Below are positions 8,757 to 17,621 of a DNA stretch of 64,000 nucleotides, piece after piece. The first letter of the stretch is position 1. Every line of letters starts with the position of its first letter. The notes beneath the pieces were generated by a model, which saw only the letters and a program-made list of their open reading frames with translations, was not told where the DNA came from and made no database searches. This stretch comes from Cetobacterium ceti (lineage in GTDB: Bacteria > Fusobacteriota > Fusobacteriia > Fusobacteriales > Fusobacteriaceae). The stretch lies in NCBI RefSeq assembly GCF_900167275.1, contig NZ_FUWX01000016.1:1-64000 (forward strand), in the 5' to 3' direction. The position numbers were made by a program, and so were the translations under genes.

Positions 8757-10280
8757 ATGAGTTCAAAAGTACATGATACGAAAAAGTTGACTCTAGTAGC
8801 CCTGATACTTATGATATTTACATCGGTATTTGGGTTTAATAATATTCCAAGATCTTTTTATCTAATGGGATATTCTGCGATCCCTTGGTATATTTTATCA
8901 GGTGTTTTATTTTTCATTCCATATGCCTTTATGATGGCTGAATATGGAGCCGCTTTTAAAAATGAAACTGGTGGAATCTACTCTTGGATGGAAAAGTCAG
9001 TGGGGCCTAAATATGCCTTTATCACAACTTTTATGTGGTATGCTTCATATATAATCTGGATGGTTAATATGAGTTCTGGTATTTGGGTTATAGTTTCTAC
9101 AGCTATTTTTGGAAGTGATTTAACTTCTAAACTTTCACTATTTGGATTAAATTCTACACAAACTATGGGGATACTTGGAATTTTATTAATGGTGGTATTT
9201 ACCTTTGTAGCAAGTAAAGGTTTAAATAAAATTACTAAGGTTACATCTCTTGGTGGTATTGCAGTAACTCTTTTAAATTTAGTTTTATTAGTTGGGGCAC
9301 TTTTAGTTTTTGTTTTAAATGGTTTCCATTTAGCTCAACCTATAGAAAGTGTTTCAAAGGGATTTTTCTCATCTCCTAACCCAGATTACTTAACAACAAT
9401 TTCTACAATTTCATTTATGGTTTTTGCCATATTTGCCTATGGAGGAATTGAAGTTGTAGGTGGTCTTGTGGATCAAACTGAGAATCCAGAGAAAACTTTC
9501 CCTAAGGGTGTTACAATTGCAGCTATTGTTATAACTGTAGGTTATGCAATAGGTATTTTCCTTGTTGGAATGTTTACTAACTGGGACTTTATAGTTGCTA
9601 AGGGAAATGTTAACATTGCTAACTTCTCCTATGTAACAATGGAAAATTTAGGTTACCAACTTGGTCTTGCATTTGGAGCCACTACTAAAACAGCAGTTTT
9701 AATTGGTAAAATAATGTCAAGATATATGGGTGTATCAATGGTATTATGTTTAAGTGGAGCTTTCTTCACTTTATTATACTCTCCATTAAAACAGTTAATA
9801 GAGGGAACTCCTACAGAAATGTGGCCTAAAAAATTAACTATTTTAGATGAGGATGGAATGCCTAAAAATGCCATGTGGTTACAATGCGCAATTGTAGTTG
9901 TGTTTATATTCGCAGTGTCATTTGGAGGAGAGGGTGCAGCTAAGTTCTTTATGAAGCTTACTCTTATGACTAACGTTGCCATGACAATTCCTTATTTATT
10001 AATAGCTTACGCTTTCCCTCACTTTAAAAGAAAAGATGAGATTGAAAAGCCATTTGTTGTTTATAAAAGTCAAGGAGCAATAAAAGTTGCAACATTTTTC
10101 ACTGTATTAATGGTTGGATTTGCTAATATTGCAACTATAGTTGAACCTGCTACTAGGGGCCATATTTCAGATACAATGTGGATGATAGCAGGTCCTGTGG
10201 TATTCTCACTTCTTGCCCTAGGAATCTATGACAGATATGAGAAAAAACATTTAAAGAAATTAAAAGAGCACCTAGTTTAA
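8757..10280 (+). CDS. yjeM: APC-family amino acid permease, YjeM type
   Basis: About twelve hydrophobic segments in a 507-aa protein. Several stretches are nearly those I know from E. coli YjeM: LILMIFTSVFGF, FYLMGYSAIPWYI, GGIYSWM, FAIFAYGGIEVVGGLVD and FFTLLYSPLKQLIEGTP. This subgroup is related to glutamate/GABA antiporters, but the substrate of YjeM is not firmly known. The start is the ATG at 8757 behind GAGGAGG, not the TTG fifteen bases upstream. A terminator follows directly, so the gene stands alone. Confidence 0.9.
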   Translation: MSSKVHDTKKLTLVALILMIFTSVFGFNNIPRSFYLMGYSAIPWYILSGVLFFIPYAFMMAEYGAAFKNETGGIYSWMEKSVGPKYAFITTFMWYASYIIWMVNMSSGIWVIVSTAIFGSDLTSKLSLFGLNSTQTMGILGILLMVVFTFVASKGLNKITKVTSLGGIAVTLLNLVLLVGALLVFVLNGFHLAQPIESVSKGFFSSPNPDYLTTISTISFMVFAIFAYGGIEVVGGLVDQTENPEKTFPKGVTIAAIVITVGYAIGIFLVGMFTNWDFIVAKGNVNIANFSYVTMENLGYQLGLAFGATTKTAVLIGKIMSRYMGVSMVLCLSGAFFTLLYSPLKQLIEGTPTEMWPKKLTILDEDGMPKNAMWLQCAIVVVFIFAVSFGGEGAAKFFMKLTLMTNVAMTIPYLLIAYAFPHFKRKDEIEKPFVVYKSQGAIKVATFFTVLMVGFANIATIVEPATRGHISDTMWMIAGPVVFSLLALGIYDRYEKKHLKKLKEHLV

Positions 10281-10290
10281 AATAATTTTA

Positions 10291-10320
10291 AGGGGTAATC
10301 CAAAGGGTTACCTCTTTTTT
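10291..10320 (+). terminator. Terminator after yjeM
   Basis: AGGGGTAA pairs imperfectly with TTACCTCT across a short A-rich loop, followed by seven T. Confidence 0.75.
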
Positions 10321-10361
10321 TATGGTATAATAATATGTTAAAAAGTAATAGGAGGAGAGGT

Positions 10362-11117
10362 ATGATTAAGTTAACTTCATGGAATGTAAATGGACTTCGT
10401 GCCATAGTAGGAAAGAATTTTTTAGATTACTTTAAGGAATCTAATAGCGATATATTTTGTTTACAAGAAACAAAATTACAAGAGGGACAGATAGATTTAA
10501 ATCCCGAAGGATATTATTCCTATTGGAACTATGCTGTGAAAAAGGGATATTCAGGAACCGCTGTATTTACAAAAATTAAACCTATTTCTGTTACCTATGG
10601 TTTAAATATAGAGGAACATGACCAAGAGGGAAGAGTAATAACTCTTGAATTTGATGATTTTTATTTAGTAAATGTCTATACACCAAATTCTCAAACAGAA
10701 CTTGCTAGATTAGACTATAGAATGACATGGGATGATGCCTTTAGAAATCATTTAGTAGAATTAAAGAATAAAAAGGGTGTTGTAGTTTGTGGAGATTTAA
10801 ATGTTGCCCATAAGGAAATAGATTTAAAAAATCCTAAAACAAATAAGAAAAATGCTGGATTTACTCAAGAGGAGAGGGATAAATTTAGTGAACTTTTAAA
10901 TGCTGGGTTCATTGATACATTCCGTTATTTCCATCCAGATACAATAGAGGTTTATTCTTGGTGGTCCTATAGATTTAGTGCAAGAAGCAAAAATGCTGGG
11001 TGGAGAATAGATTACTTCTTAGCTTCAGAAAACATGAAAGATAGATTACTTGAGGCAAATATTAAAACTGATATTTTAGGTTCTGACCATTGCCCTGTAG
11101 AGTTGATTTTAAAATGA
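10362..11117 (+). CDS. xth: Exodeoxyribonuclease III
   Basis: A 251-aa member of the exonuclease-endonuclease-phosphatase fold. The catalytic signatures are all present: SWNVNGLR (Asn), LQETK (Glu metal ligand), [17 protein letters not shown] (Asp/Asn), WWSYR and GSDHCPVEL (Asp-His pair). It cuts DNA at abasic sites and degrades 3' ends during base-excision repair. The start at 10362 follows AGGAGGAG. Its stop overlaps the start of the next gene in an ATGA arrangement, so the two are translationally coupled. Confidence 0.93.
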   Translation: MIKLTSWNVNGLRAIVGKNFLDYFKESNSDIFCLQETKLQEGQIDLNPEGYYSYWNYAVKKGYSGTAVFTKIKPISVTYGLNIEEHDQEGRVITLEFDDFYLVNVYTPNSQTELARLDYRMTWDDAFRNHLVELKNKKGVVVCGDLNVAHKEIDLKNPKTNKKNAGFTQEERDKFSELLNAGFIDTFRYFHPDTIEVYSWWSYRFSARSKNAGWRIDYFLASENMKDRLLEANIKTDILGSDHCPVELILK

Positions 11118-11431
11118 TAAAGGAAAAATTTAATCATATTTTAGAAGAAAATAAAATTGTTTTTTTGTATATTTTTGATAGTTCAAAAAATAAATGAGTG
11201 GATGGAACTATGCTTTCTAGGTTAGAAAGTTTTTCAAAAAAATTTGAAAACTCCATATTTGTTTCTGTGGATGTTTTAAAAAATCCAGAAGTTTCTGGAG
11301 AATTTTTAGTTTTTTCCACACCAGTTTTACTTTTATTTTATAAGGGAAGGGAAGTATTAAAGCAAGTACGTTTCTTTTCAGGGAAAGAGATAAAAGTTAC
11401 TTTAGATAGATTAAATGAAATTGATAATTAA
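11114..11431 (+). pseudogene. Thioredoxin-like protein interrupted by an in-frame TGA
   Basis: The ATG at 11114 overlaps the xth stop (ATGA), which marks it as the true start. The frame reads 27 codons ([20 protein letters not shown]...) to a TGA at 11195-11197. It then continues in the same frame for 77 codons as VDGTMLSRLESFSKKF, NSIFVSVDVLKNPEVSGEF, VFSTPVLLLFYKGREVLKQVR. The second half is clearly the thioredoxin fold with the cis-Pro strand STPVLLLF. The TGA falls where the active-site CxxC should be, and no Cys remains. The most likely explanation is a decayed gene or small indels at the active site; selenocysteine recoding is possible (see findings). Confidence 0.6.
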
Positions 11432-11434
11432 ATT

Positions 11435-11468
11435 AAAAAGAGTATAAATTTGTTATACTCTTTTTTTT
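11435..11468 (+). terminator. Terminator after the xth operon
   Basis: AAGAGTATAA pairs with TTATACTCTT across a five-base loop and is followed by eight T. Confidence 0.85.
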
Positions 11469-11510
11469 ATAGACTTGTATTCTATTAAAAAAATATATAA
11501 TTTAAACCTC

Positions 11511-11579
11511 TTGCACACGTGAACATTTTATGGTAAAAAAGTATTGTTTTTGATGCTCAAACCTATTTTCAAAACAATA
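11511..11579 (+). promoter_or_regulatory. Sialidase promoter with overlapping inverted repeat
   Basis: TTGCAC at 11511-11516 and TAAAAA at 11534-11539 are 17 bp apart. Just downstream, around the expected transcription start, TATTGTTTT (11542-11550) is repeated inverted as AAAACAATA (11571-11579) with 20 bases between. This could be an operator or a leader hairpin. The promoter match is moderate. Confidence 0.45.
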
Positions 11580-11595
11580 TTATGCGGAGGTATCA

Positions 11596-13653
11596 ATGAA
11601 AAAAATTATTTTGTTAGGAACATTTTGTGCATTATCATCTTTAGCATTAGGTAGAAATGGAGATGGATATAATTCTGCTCAAACAATTTTTGAAAACAAA
11701 ACAGTTACTTCTACAAATGGATTTAGAATTCCTGCTATTACAACAACTAGCCAAGGAACAATAATTGCGGTATCTGATATTAGATATGGAGGAACATCTG
11801 GAAATACAGATATGCCAGCAAAGGTTGAATTTATGATTAAAACATCAAATGACGGAGGAAAAACTTGGAGTGAAGGAACTATTTTAGGACATCCTGATTT
11901 TGCAAATGGGTTAGGGATCACAGATGCTAATATAGTTCATAATCCAGATACTGGTTCAACATTTTTATTTGGATATCAAAATGATAAATTTATAAATCAA
12001 TCTGGAGGAGATTTTGATTGGTTTGTTTATTCATCTGATGATGGTGGACATACTTGGGATAAAGGACAAAGTATAAAGGATTTATTACCTTCTGGTTATG
12101 AATATGCTTTACAAGGACCTGGAAATGGAATGTATTATAAAGGCACTTTATATGTTCCATATCAAGCTTGGGATAATTCTAATGGTGTTGACTGTACATC
12201 AGGATTCCTTTTCAGTAAAGATAATGGAAAAACTTGGGAATCTTCAGAATTACTTGATAATATTTCTCTAGATAGAACAAGTGAAAGTAGTGTTTTCTTT
12301 CATAAGGGAAAAATCTGTCTTGCAGTGAAAAATGAAGATAAAAAAGATGGAGAAAAGGGAAGAATTGTATATACAACATCAGATAATGGAAAAACTTGGG
12401 AGAAATTAGAAGAGAATTTTATCCCAGATGAGGCTGCAAAATGTGAAACTAGTACATTATCCCTAAGTGAAGATGTTTATTTAGTTGGATTTGCTGAACA
12501 AGGGAAAAAACCTTGGGATAGAAATAATATTTATGTTACAACAAATACAGGAAAGAAAATAAAAATCTGGGAAGGAGATACCTATGGATATACTTCCATG
12601 GCCCAAGATTTAGATAATTTATATGTTTTATTTGAAGCAGAAAGTACAGTAGGAGATGTTTTATTAAGAAAATTTGATATTGCTGCAAAGGAATATGCAA
12701 ATTTAAATGGACAAATTTTAGAAAAAGGACAAAATCTATTTAAAATACAAAATAAATTATTTACTAAGGAATCATATATAACAGGAGCTTATGGAACTCA
12801 TGAGTCTTCAGATGTAGAATCTATAATTCTTCATAATAATATAAAATTTGGAGCGTTCCATAGAAAAACTGAAGAAAATAGTAAAGATATTTATAGAACT
12901 GTAGAATATAAAATGGAAGAAACTAGTTTAGTTCTTTCTCAAGATAATGTAATAACTAATAATGATAATATATTCGCAGGATACCAATATACAAAAATAA
13001 AATATGCAAATGGAAGTAAAAATGATATGAACTCATTTATATTGGGATATTCTTTAAATCATTCCTTAGAAAATGAACTTTTATATACTATGAATTTAAA
13101 TGGAATTTACAATAATAATAAATTAAAAAGAAATAAATTAGAAGGGCTTGGAAAGACTGCAGATTTTTATTCTTTTAGTATTGGATTAAATAATGCATTT
13201 ACAAAATCTATTATATCAGAAGATACTTTAAGTAGTGATTTAACTTTAGGACTTGAAACTACTTTATTTGGTCATGAAGATATTAAAGAAAAAAATGGAA
13301 ATGAATTTAATGATGCTGAAGTTAAAAAAAGTACAAACATATCTAATAAACTTCATGGTAAATTTAATATAGATAAGGGCATTGTTTTAAATAAAGGGAT
13401 TAAATTATCCTTTGGAAGTGCTATAAAATATGAAAAAGAATTAATGAATGTTGATTCTTGGAAAGATAAGTTTACTGTGTTAGATGTTGAAAAAGAATTT
13501 GCAAGACCTGTTAGAAAAAATAAATATGGAGTTACAACTGGAGAAATTTCTGGAACAATTGCTTTTGGTGAAAAATTCTATGGAACATTAATTCTTTCTA
13601 CAGATACCCTAGGAGAGACTACTACAAAAGGAAAAATAACTTATAAATTTTAA
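11596..13653 (+). CDS. Autotransporter sialidase (exo-alpha-sialidase with beta-barrel)
   Basis: A 685-aa protein with a signal peptide (residues 1-19), a BNR-type sialidase domain (about 25-430) and a C-terminal barrel (about 435-685). Sialidase marks are the FRIP motif (43-46) holding the first catalytic Arg, D61, and Asp boxes of the S-x-D-x-G-x-T-W type: SNDGGKTW, SSDDGGHTW, SKDNGKTW and TSDNGKTW. The C-terminal part alternates amphipathic strands and turns and ends in ITYKF with a terminal Phe, as outer-membrane barrels do. It should be displayed on the cell surface and release sialic acid from host glycans. No nan catabolic genes adjoin it. It has its own promoter and a strong GGAGG site. 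Confidence 0.88.
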   Translation: MKKIILLGTFCALSSLALGRNGDGYNSAQTIFENKTVTSTNGFRIPAITTTSQGTIIAVSDIRYGGTSGNTDMPAKVEFMIKTSNDGGKTWSEGTILGHPDFANGLGITDANIVHNPDTGSTFLFGYQNDKFINQSGGDFDWFVYSSDDGGHTWDKGQSIKDLLPSGYEYALQGPGNGMYYKGTLYVPYQAWDNSNGVDCTSGFLFSKDNGKTWESSELLDNISLDRTSESSVFFHKGKICLAVKNEDKKDGEKGRIVYTTSDNGKTWEKLEENFIPDEAAKCETSTLSLSEDVYLVGFAEQGKKPWDRNNIYVTTNTGKKIKIWEGDTYGYTSMAQDLDNLYVLFEAESTVGDVLLRKFDIAAKEYANLNGQILEKGQNLFKIQNKLFTKESYITGAYGTHESSDVESIILHNNIKFGAFHRKTEENSKDIYRTVEYKMEETSLVLSQDNVITNNDNIFAGYQYTKIKYANGSKNDMNSFILGYSLNHSLENELLYTMNLNGIYNNNKLKRNKLEGLGKTADFYSFSIGLNNAFTKSIISEDTLSSDLTLGLETTLFGHEDIKEKNGNEFNDAEVKKSTNISNKLHGKFNIDKGIVLNKGIKLSFGSAIKYEKELMNVDSWKDKFTVLDVEKEFARPVRKNKYGVTTGEISGTIAFGEKFYGTLILSTDTLGETTTKGKITYKF

Positions 13654-13672
13654 TTAAAAAAGAATTATTTTT

Positions 13673-13707
13673 AGGGTGCTAATTGCTATGATTGCACCCT
13701 TTTTTTA
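13673..13707. terminator. Terminator between sialidase and ferritin-like gene
   Basis: AGGGTGC and GCACCCT pair across a 14-base AT-rich loop and are followed by seven T on the + strand. The position also suits the converging minus-strand gene. Confidence 0.75.
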
Positions 13708-13708
13708 A

Positions 13709-14149
13709 TTAAATATTATTTAGTTCTTCTTCAAGACGTAATCCATGTTTAATTTCTAATTTAGCCAAATCTAAAAATATTTTACTAATATTATCATATC
13801 CTTCTTCTTTAGCTATTTTTGAATAGACTACATAAGTTTCCTCTCCAGCTTTTTTTTCTCCTTGGGAAAATATATGCAGATTTTGAATTGTACTTTGAAC
13901 CATATTTTTTAAATTATCAATTTCAAAAAGAGATAACTCATATTTTGAAATATCTTCTTTGATAAATTGCTTTAATATATTACCATGGCCTTCTTCTTCT
14001 AAAGAAAATTGCTCAAAAATAATGGCTAAATTTTTATAATTTTCTTCTTGAGCTTTTTTTTCTAATAGTTTGTATAAAATACTACCTGAAATTTCTCCAC
14101 GATAGGAATTTACAATATTTTGATATGTTTTTGATTTAAGAAATTCCAT
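13709..14149 (-). CDS. Ferritin-like / rubrerythrin-like four-helix protein
   Basis: The 146-aa protein is all-helical, with metal-ligand patterns spaced as in ferritin-like di-iron proteins: YRGEISGSILYKLLEKKAQEE, FSLEEEGHGNIL, AGEETYVVYSKIAKEEGY and LAKLEIKHGLRLEEEL. E and ExxH motifs occur in helices 2 and 4. It may scavenge peroxide or oxygen in an anaerobe. The ATG at 14149 is chosen over a GTG four codons upstream because AGGTGG sits eight bases before it. It is the last gene of a MarR / flavin-oxidoreductase operon. Confidence 0.72.
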   Translation of the reverse strand: MEFLKSKTYQNIVNSYRGEISGSILYKLLEKKAQEENYKNLAIIFEQFSLEEEGHGNILKQFIKEDISKYELSLFEIDNLKNMVQSTIQNLHIFSQGEKKAGEETYVVYSKIAKEEGYDNISKIFLDLAKLEIKHGLRLEEELNNI

Positions 14150-14165
14150 AATATAAACCACCTTT

Positions 14166-15252
14166 TTATTTTTTTAGTATACATCTACTTCCTTTAGGAT
14201 TTAAACATCCATTACAAGATTTACAAAATGCTTTAGTATAATTTCCAGATTCCCATTCATTAATTAAATTTGGTTCACATAATAATGGCCTAGCTAAAGA
14301 CACAAATTGAATATTAGTATTTTCGAAAACAGAAAGAACTTTTTCATAGGTTCGAATACCTCCTACTGTACTAATAGGAGTATTTATTAATTTGCTAATT
14401 TTTTCAGCAAAAGATTGAAAATAACCTTCATCATTAATATTTTTAATTCCAACTCTTATAACTCCTTCATTTTTTCTAGAAATAACAGAACCACCACTAA
14501 CTTCTATTAAATCAATATTTCTTTTGGAAAGTTCTTTACATACCCACAACATTTCCTTTTCAGTAGCTCCCCCATCAACAAAATCTTCACAATTTAATTT
14601 AACAGAAATAAGATAATCATTACCAACTCCTTCTCTTATTTTGTCATAGACTTCTAAAAGGAATTTGGATCTTCCTGAAATATCTCCTCCATAGGAATCT
14701 TTTCTTTTATTGAATAATGGATTCATAAATTGGCTTAATAAGTATCCATGGGCACCATGTATTTGGATCCCGTCAAAAACCAGCTTTTTTAGCTCTTATT
14801 CCAGCTAATTTAAATTTTTTTTCTAGCTCTAAAATTTCTTCAATTGTAAGTTCTTCTGCTTGTTGTTTGGTTACTGGGTGTGTATGAGCAGAGGGCCCAA
14901 CAATTCTTTTACTAGAACCTGGTCTTCCTTGAGATCCCCCTAAAACTAATTGTAAAAATATTTTACAATCAGTTTTATGAACTTCATCTACTAATTCTTT
15001 AAGACCAGGAATAAATTTATCATCGTATATTCCAATCATATTACTTGCAGGTTTATCATATTCAACAATATTGCTAAACCCTGTAATAATAGTACCAACA
15101 CCTCCTTGGGATAATTCTTTATAAAAATTAATAAGTTCTTTAGTTACAAAACCAGCTTTATCAGCTAGACCTTCCCAAATAGCACTACGAATAAAAGAAT
15201 TTTTTAGTTTTAAATTTTTCAAAATATTTTCATTAAAGGGTTTCTTTAGCAA
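14166..15252 (-). pseudogene. NADH:flavin oxidoreductase (Old Yellow Enzyme family), frameshifted
   Basis: Two adjacent frames together encode one OYE-family TIM barrel. The upstream part (15252 to 14773) has IRSAIWEGLADKAG, VGTIITGFSNI, KIFLQLVLGG and GPSAHTHPVTKQ and runs to IRAKKAGF. The downstream part resumes as DGIQIHGAHGYLLSQF, then NPLFNKRKDSYGGD, GGIRTYEKVLS and the Cys motif KSCNGCLNPKG. The frames join at a run of five A on the + strand (14775-14779), where four would keep the frame. So a single-base insertion, or a sequencing error in the homopolymer, breaks the gene. If repaired, the enzyme would use FMN and NAD(P)H to reduce enones or xenobiotics. Confidence 0.85.
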
Positions 15253-15685
15253 TATTTTCCTCCTTGGAAAAATTATTTATTTTTTCTAATAATAAATTTA
15301 TACTTTCTGTAATTTTTATATTTTCTTCTTCTGTAATTTCAAAATGGCTTAAAAATGTTTCATGTATTTCAGCTACGGTTGACTCTAGTTCAATTGCTTT
15401 TGTAGTTAAAGAAATCAAAGATTTTCTACAATCTTCTTGAGCTTTCTTTTTTAAAATTAAATTATTATCTATCATTTTTTTTATAAGTGGAGATAATGTT
15501 CCCGTAGAAAGTTCCAATATAGAGCTTAACTCATTAAATGGAATTTCTTTTTTTTCATAAAGAACTAATAAAACTAAATATTGTGGATAAGTTAAATTTA
15601 ATTTATCTAAAAATGGTGTATAAAGTCGAATAATACCCCTTGATATTTTATATAAATTAAAACAATTATAAGAATTAATTATCAT
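15233..15685 (-). CDS. MarR-family transcriptional regulator
   Basis: A 150-aa winged-helix protein with the MarR pattern: LTYPQYLVLLVLYEKKEIPFNELSSIL (helix then recognition region), LSTGTLSPLIKKMIDNNLI (recognition helix) and the wing KKAQEDCRKSLISLTTKAIEL. It overlaps the following oxidoreductase gene by 20 bp and so is translationally coupled to it. A long palindrome lies just upstream of its start, consistent with autoregulation and control of the oxidoreductase and ferritin-like genes. The effector is unknown; thiol or electrophile sensing is common for this pairing. Confidence 0.88.
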   Translation of the reverse strand: MIINSYNCFNLYKISRGIIRLYTPFLDKLNLTYPQYLVLLVLYEKKEIPFNELSSILELSTGTLSPLIKKMIDNNLILKKKAQEDCRKSLISLTTKAIELESTVAEIHETFLSHFEITEEENIKITESINLLLEKINNFSKEENIAKETL

Positions 15686-15704
15686 TGTTAAATCTTTCTA
15701 TGCT

Positions 15705-15747
15705 AAATTAAATCGTATACGATCTAATTTAATATTACCACGTATAC
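15705..15747 (-). promoter_or_regulatory. Probable MarR operator
   Basis: A 26-bp inverted repeat at 15705-15730 (AAATTA, then ATCGTATACGAT at 15712-15723, then TAATTT) has a single mismatched pair. A second partial copy of its core, CGTATAC, lies at 15741-15747. It sits 20-60 bp upstream of the marR start, where the promoter must be. Confidence 0.7.
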
Positions 15748-15776
15748 AAAAAAGGTGCTATCATAACAATAGCACC
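15748..15776 (-). terminator. Terminator downstream of HU
   Basis: On the minus strand GGTGCTAT pairs with ATAGCACC across seven bases and is followed by six T. It would end the HU transcript before the marR operon. Confidence 0.8.
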
Positions 15777-15787
15777 CTGATTAAAGT

Positions 15788-15818
15788 ATGAAAACCTTTC
15801 TTAAGAAAAGGTTTTCAT
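15788..15818 (-). other. Long hairpin in the HU 3' untranslated region
   Basis: ATGAAAACCTTT (15788-15799) and AAAGGTTTTCAT (15807-15818) form a perfect 12-bp stem with a seven-base loop CTTAAGA. No T-run follows on the minus strand, so it is probably an mRNA-end stabiliser rather than the terminator itself. Confidence 0.5.
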
Positions 15819-15842
15819 AAACATTATTAAATTTAAAATTAA

Positions 15843-16118
15843 CTATTTTACAGCTTCTAATAAAGTTTTTCCTGGTTTAAACTTAACAGTTTTCTTAGCT
15901 TCTATTTGGATTTCTTCTCCAGTTTTAGGGTTTCTTCCAACTCTAGCAGCTCTTTCAGCAACTTCAAATTTTCCCCATCCTATAAAGTTTATATCTTCTC
16001 CTGCAGCTAAAACTTCTTCAAATGCAGTTAAAATTCCATCTAATTTTCTTTCTGCTTCTGCTTTAGAAACAAATAATTCCTTTTCAAATAATACTTTTGC
16101 GAAATCTTTTTTTGTCAT
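15843..16118 (-). CDS. hup: HU-family DNA-binding protein
   Basis: The 91-aa length and sequence fit HU: an N-terminal helical dimerisation part (TKKDFAKVLFEKELFVSKAEAERKLDGILTAF), INFIGWGKFEV, then the DNA-binding arm AARVGRNPKTGEEI with the conserved RNPxTG and Pro, and the C-terminal KKTVKFKPGKTLLEAV. It bends and compacts DNA as a homodimer. A promoter with 17-bp spacing lies 50-70 bp upstream. Confidence 0.95.
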   Translation of the reverse strand: MTKKDFAKVLFEKELFVSKAEAERKLDGILTAFEEVLAAGEDINFIGWGKFEVAERAARVGRNPKTGEEIQIEAKKTVKFKPGKTLLEAVK

Positions 16119-16164
16119 TATAATTTTCCTCCTAAAATGTAAACATTAAACCTTTAGCACTTTC

Positions 16165-16193
16165 TTTATATCATATATAACAATCTTTTTCAA
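16165..16193 (-). promoter_or_regulatory. Promoter of HU gene
   Basis: On the minus strand TTGAAA (16193-16188) and TATAAA (16170-16165) are separated by 17 bp. Confidence 0.7.
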
Positions 16194-16325
16194 ATAAAAT
16201 TTAAGAAAACCCTTTATTTTCCTAGATTTTGACACTTTTTTTACCTTAATGAATAACTTTTAATAAACAGAATAAAATTTTTGTTGTATACTCTAATAAG
16301 AAACATTCATAGATTTGGAGGGAAT

Positions 16326-17159
16326 ATGCTAAAAAAAATATTTACTAGTTTGTTGTTTTTAACACTTCTTGGGTGCTCTTCTGTGAATTTAAGCATTGAT
16401 AGAGATTCCTATCATGCTAAGGGCAAAAATCACAGAATAAAGTACATTGTTTTACACTATACGGCCATTAATGATGTTCGTTCTATTAGAGCCCTCACAA
16501 GAGGTAATGTAAGTTCTCACTATCTAGTTACAACAGATAGAAAGCAACCTATATATTCCTTGGTTCCAGATAATGAAAGAGCTTGGCATGCTGGATTTAG
16601 TAGTTTCAATGGAAGAGAAAACTTAAATGATACTTCCATAGGAATTGAAATTGTAAATTTAGGAATTAGAAGTGATATTTTAAAAAAATATGAAAAGGAA
16701 AAAAACTTCTTTATTCCACAATATGCTTATATTCCATATTCCCAATCTCAAATTGAAAAGGTAGCCTTTTTAGTGAACCAACTTAAATACAAATATAATA
16801 TTTCTCCTAAGGATATAGTAGGTCATGGTGACATTGCTCCCCAAAGAAAAAAAGACCCAGGTCCATTTTTCCCATGGGAATATCTTTATAGAAAATATAA
16901 TATAGGAGCTTGGTATGACTATGGAGATTATCGTTATTTCTTAAGTACAGATTCATATAAATCTTGTTCTATAGAAAAGATAAAAAGTGAATTTAGAAAA
17001 TATGGATATGATATGAATGATACTCCTGAATGGGATGAGGAAAGTAGAAGAGTTGTATATGCTTTTCAATGTCACTTTAGACCTGAAAAAACAAATGGAA
17101 TTATGGATGCTCAAACCTTTGCAATTTTAAAGGCCTTAAATAAAAAATATTCAAATTAA
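16326..17159 (+). CDS. N-acetylmuramoyl-L-alanine amidase lipoprotein (AmiD-like)
   Basis: The 277-aa protein begins with a lipoprotein signal (LTLLGCSS, C17 lipidated). An Amidase_2 zinc domain follows with the ligand motifs LHYTAIND, AWHAG and VGHGDIAPQRKKDPG. A C-terminal peptidoglycan-binding domain (residues about 205-275) has YGYDMNDTPEWDEESRRVVYAFQCHFRPEKTNGIMDAQT. It should cleave the amide between MurNAc and the stem peptide in recycling or remodelling. The ATG at 16326 follows GGAGGGAA; the upstream ATG at 16281 has no ribosome site. Confidence 0.92.
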   Translation: MLKKIFTSLLFLTLLGCSSVNLSIDRDSYHAKGKNHRIKYIVLHYTAINDVRSIRALTRGNVSSHYLVTTDRKQPIYSLVPDNERAWHAGFSSFNGRENLNDTSIGIEIVNLGIRSDILKKYEKEKNFFIPQYAYIPYSQSQIEKVAFLVNQLKYKYNISPKDIVGHGDIAPQRKKDPGPFFPWEYLYRKYNIGAWYDYGDYRYFLSTDSYKSCSIEKIKSEFRKYGYDMNDTPEWDEESRRVVYAFQCHFRPEKTNGIMDAQTFAILKALNKKYSN

Positions 17160-17177
17160 AATTATTTTGGAGGTTAA

Positions 17178-17621
17178 ATGAAGCCATACATTATCACTTT
17201 ACTTTTTTTATTTCTAGGAATGAAAAATTTATCCTATGGAATAAATTATAACCCTCATTTAATTCAAAGAAAAATATATAGATTTTATACTCAGTGGGAT
17301 AAGACAAAATATAAATATGGAGGAACTACTAAAAGTGGCGTTGATTGTTCCGGTCTTATGGATGCCCTTTACAAAAAAGAATTTCATAAGAGAATTCCCC
17401 GTACAACTTTAGGAATTGCAAAATTTGGAAGAAGAACTAATCTTAAACACTTAAGAATTGGTGATTTAATACTTTTTAAAATGCACCATGGACATCATGT
17501 AGGAGTTTATGTTGGACATAATAAATTTATGCAATCTTGTAATAGTAAAGGAGTCACCATCTCTAGATTTTCTTCATATTGGCATAGACACTATTGGCAA
17601 AGCAGAAGAATTTTATTGTGA
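17178..17621 (+). CDS. NlpC/P60-family cell-wall endopeptidase
   Basis: A signal peptide (1-22) precedes a minimal NlpC/P60 domain of about 115 residues. The catalytic Cys is in VDCSGL (C57), the His in HHVGVYVG (H107), with GDLILF between them as expected. The family cuts D-Glu-diaminoacid or related bonds in stem peptides. It lies 18 bp after the amidase gene behind GGAGG, so the two wall hydrolases form an operon. A TnpB element begins immediately after the stop codon. Confidence 0.9.
   Translation: MKPYIITLLFLFLGMKNLSYGINYNPHLIQRKIYRFYTQWDKTKYKYGGTTKSGVDCSGLMDALYKKEFHKRIPRTTLGIAKFGRRTNLKHLRIGDLILFKMHHGHHVGVYVGHNKFMQSCNSKGVTISRFSSYWHRHYWQSRRILL

Noticed and set aside
16281-16325. Longer N-terminus for the amidase lipoprotein
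   Set aside because: The upstream ATG lacks a ribosome site, and the extension would bury the lipoprotein signal.
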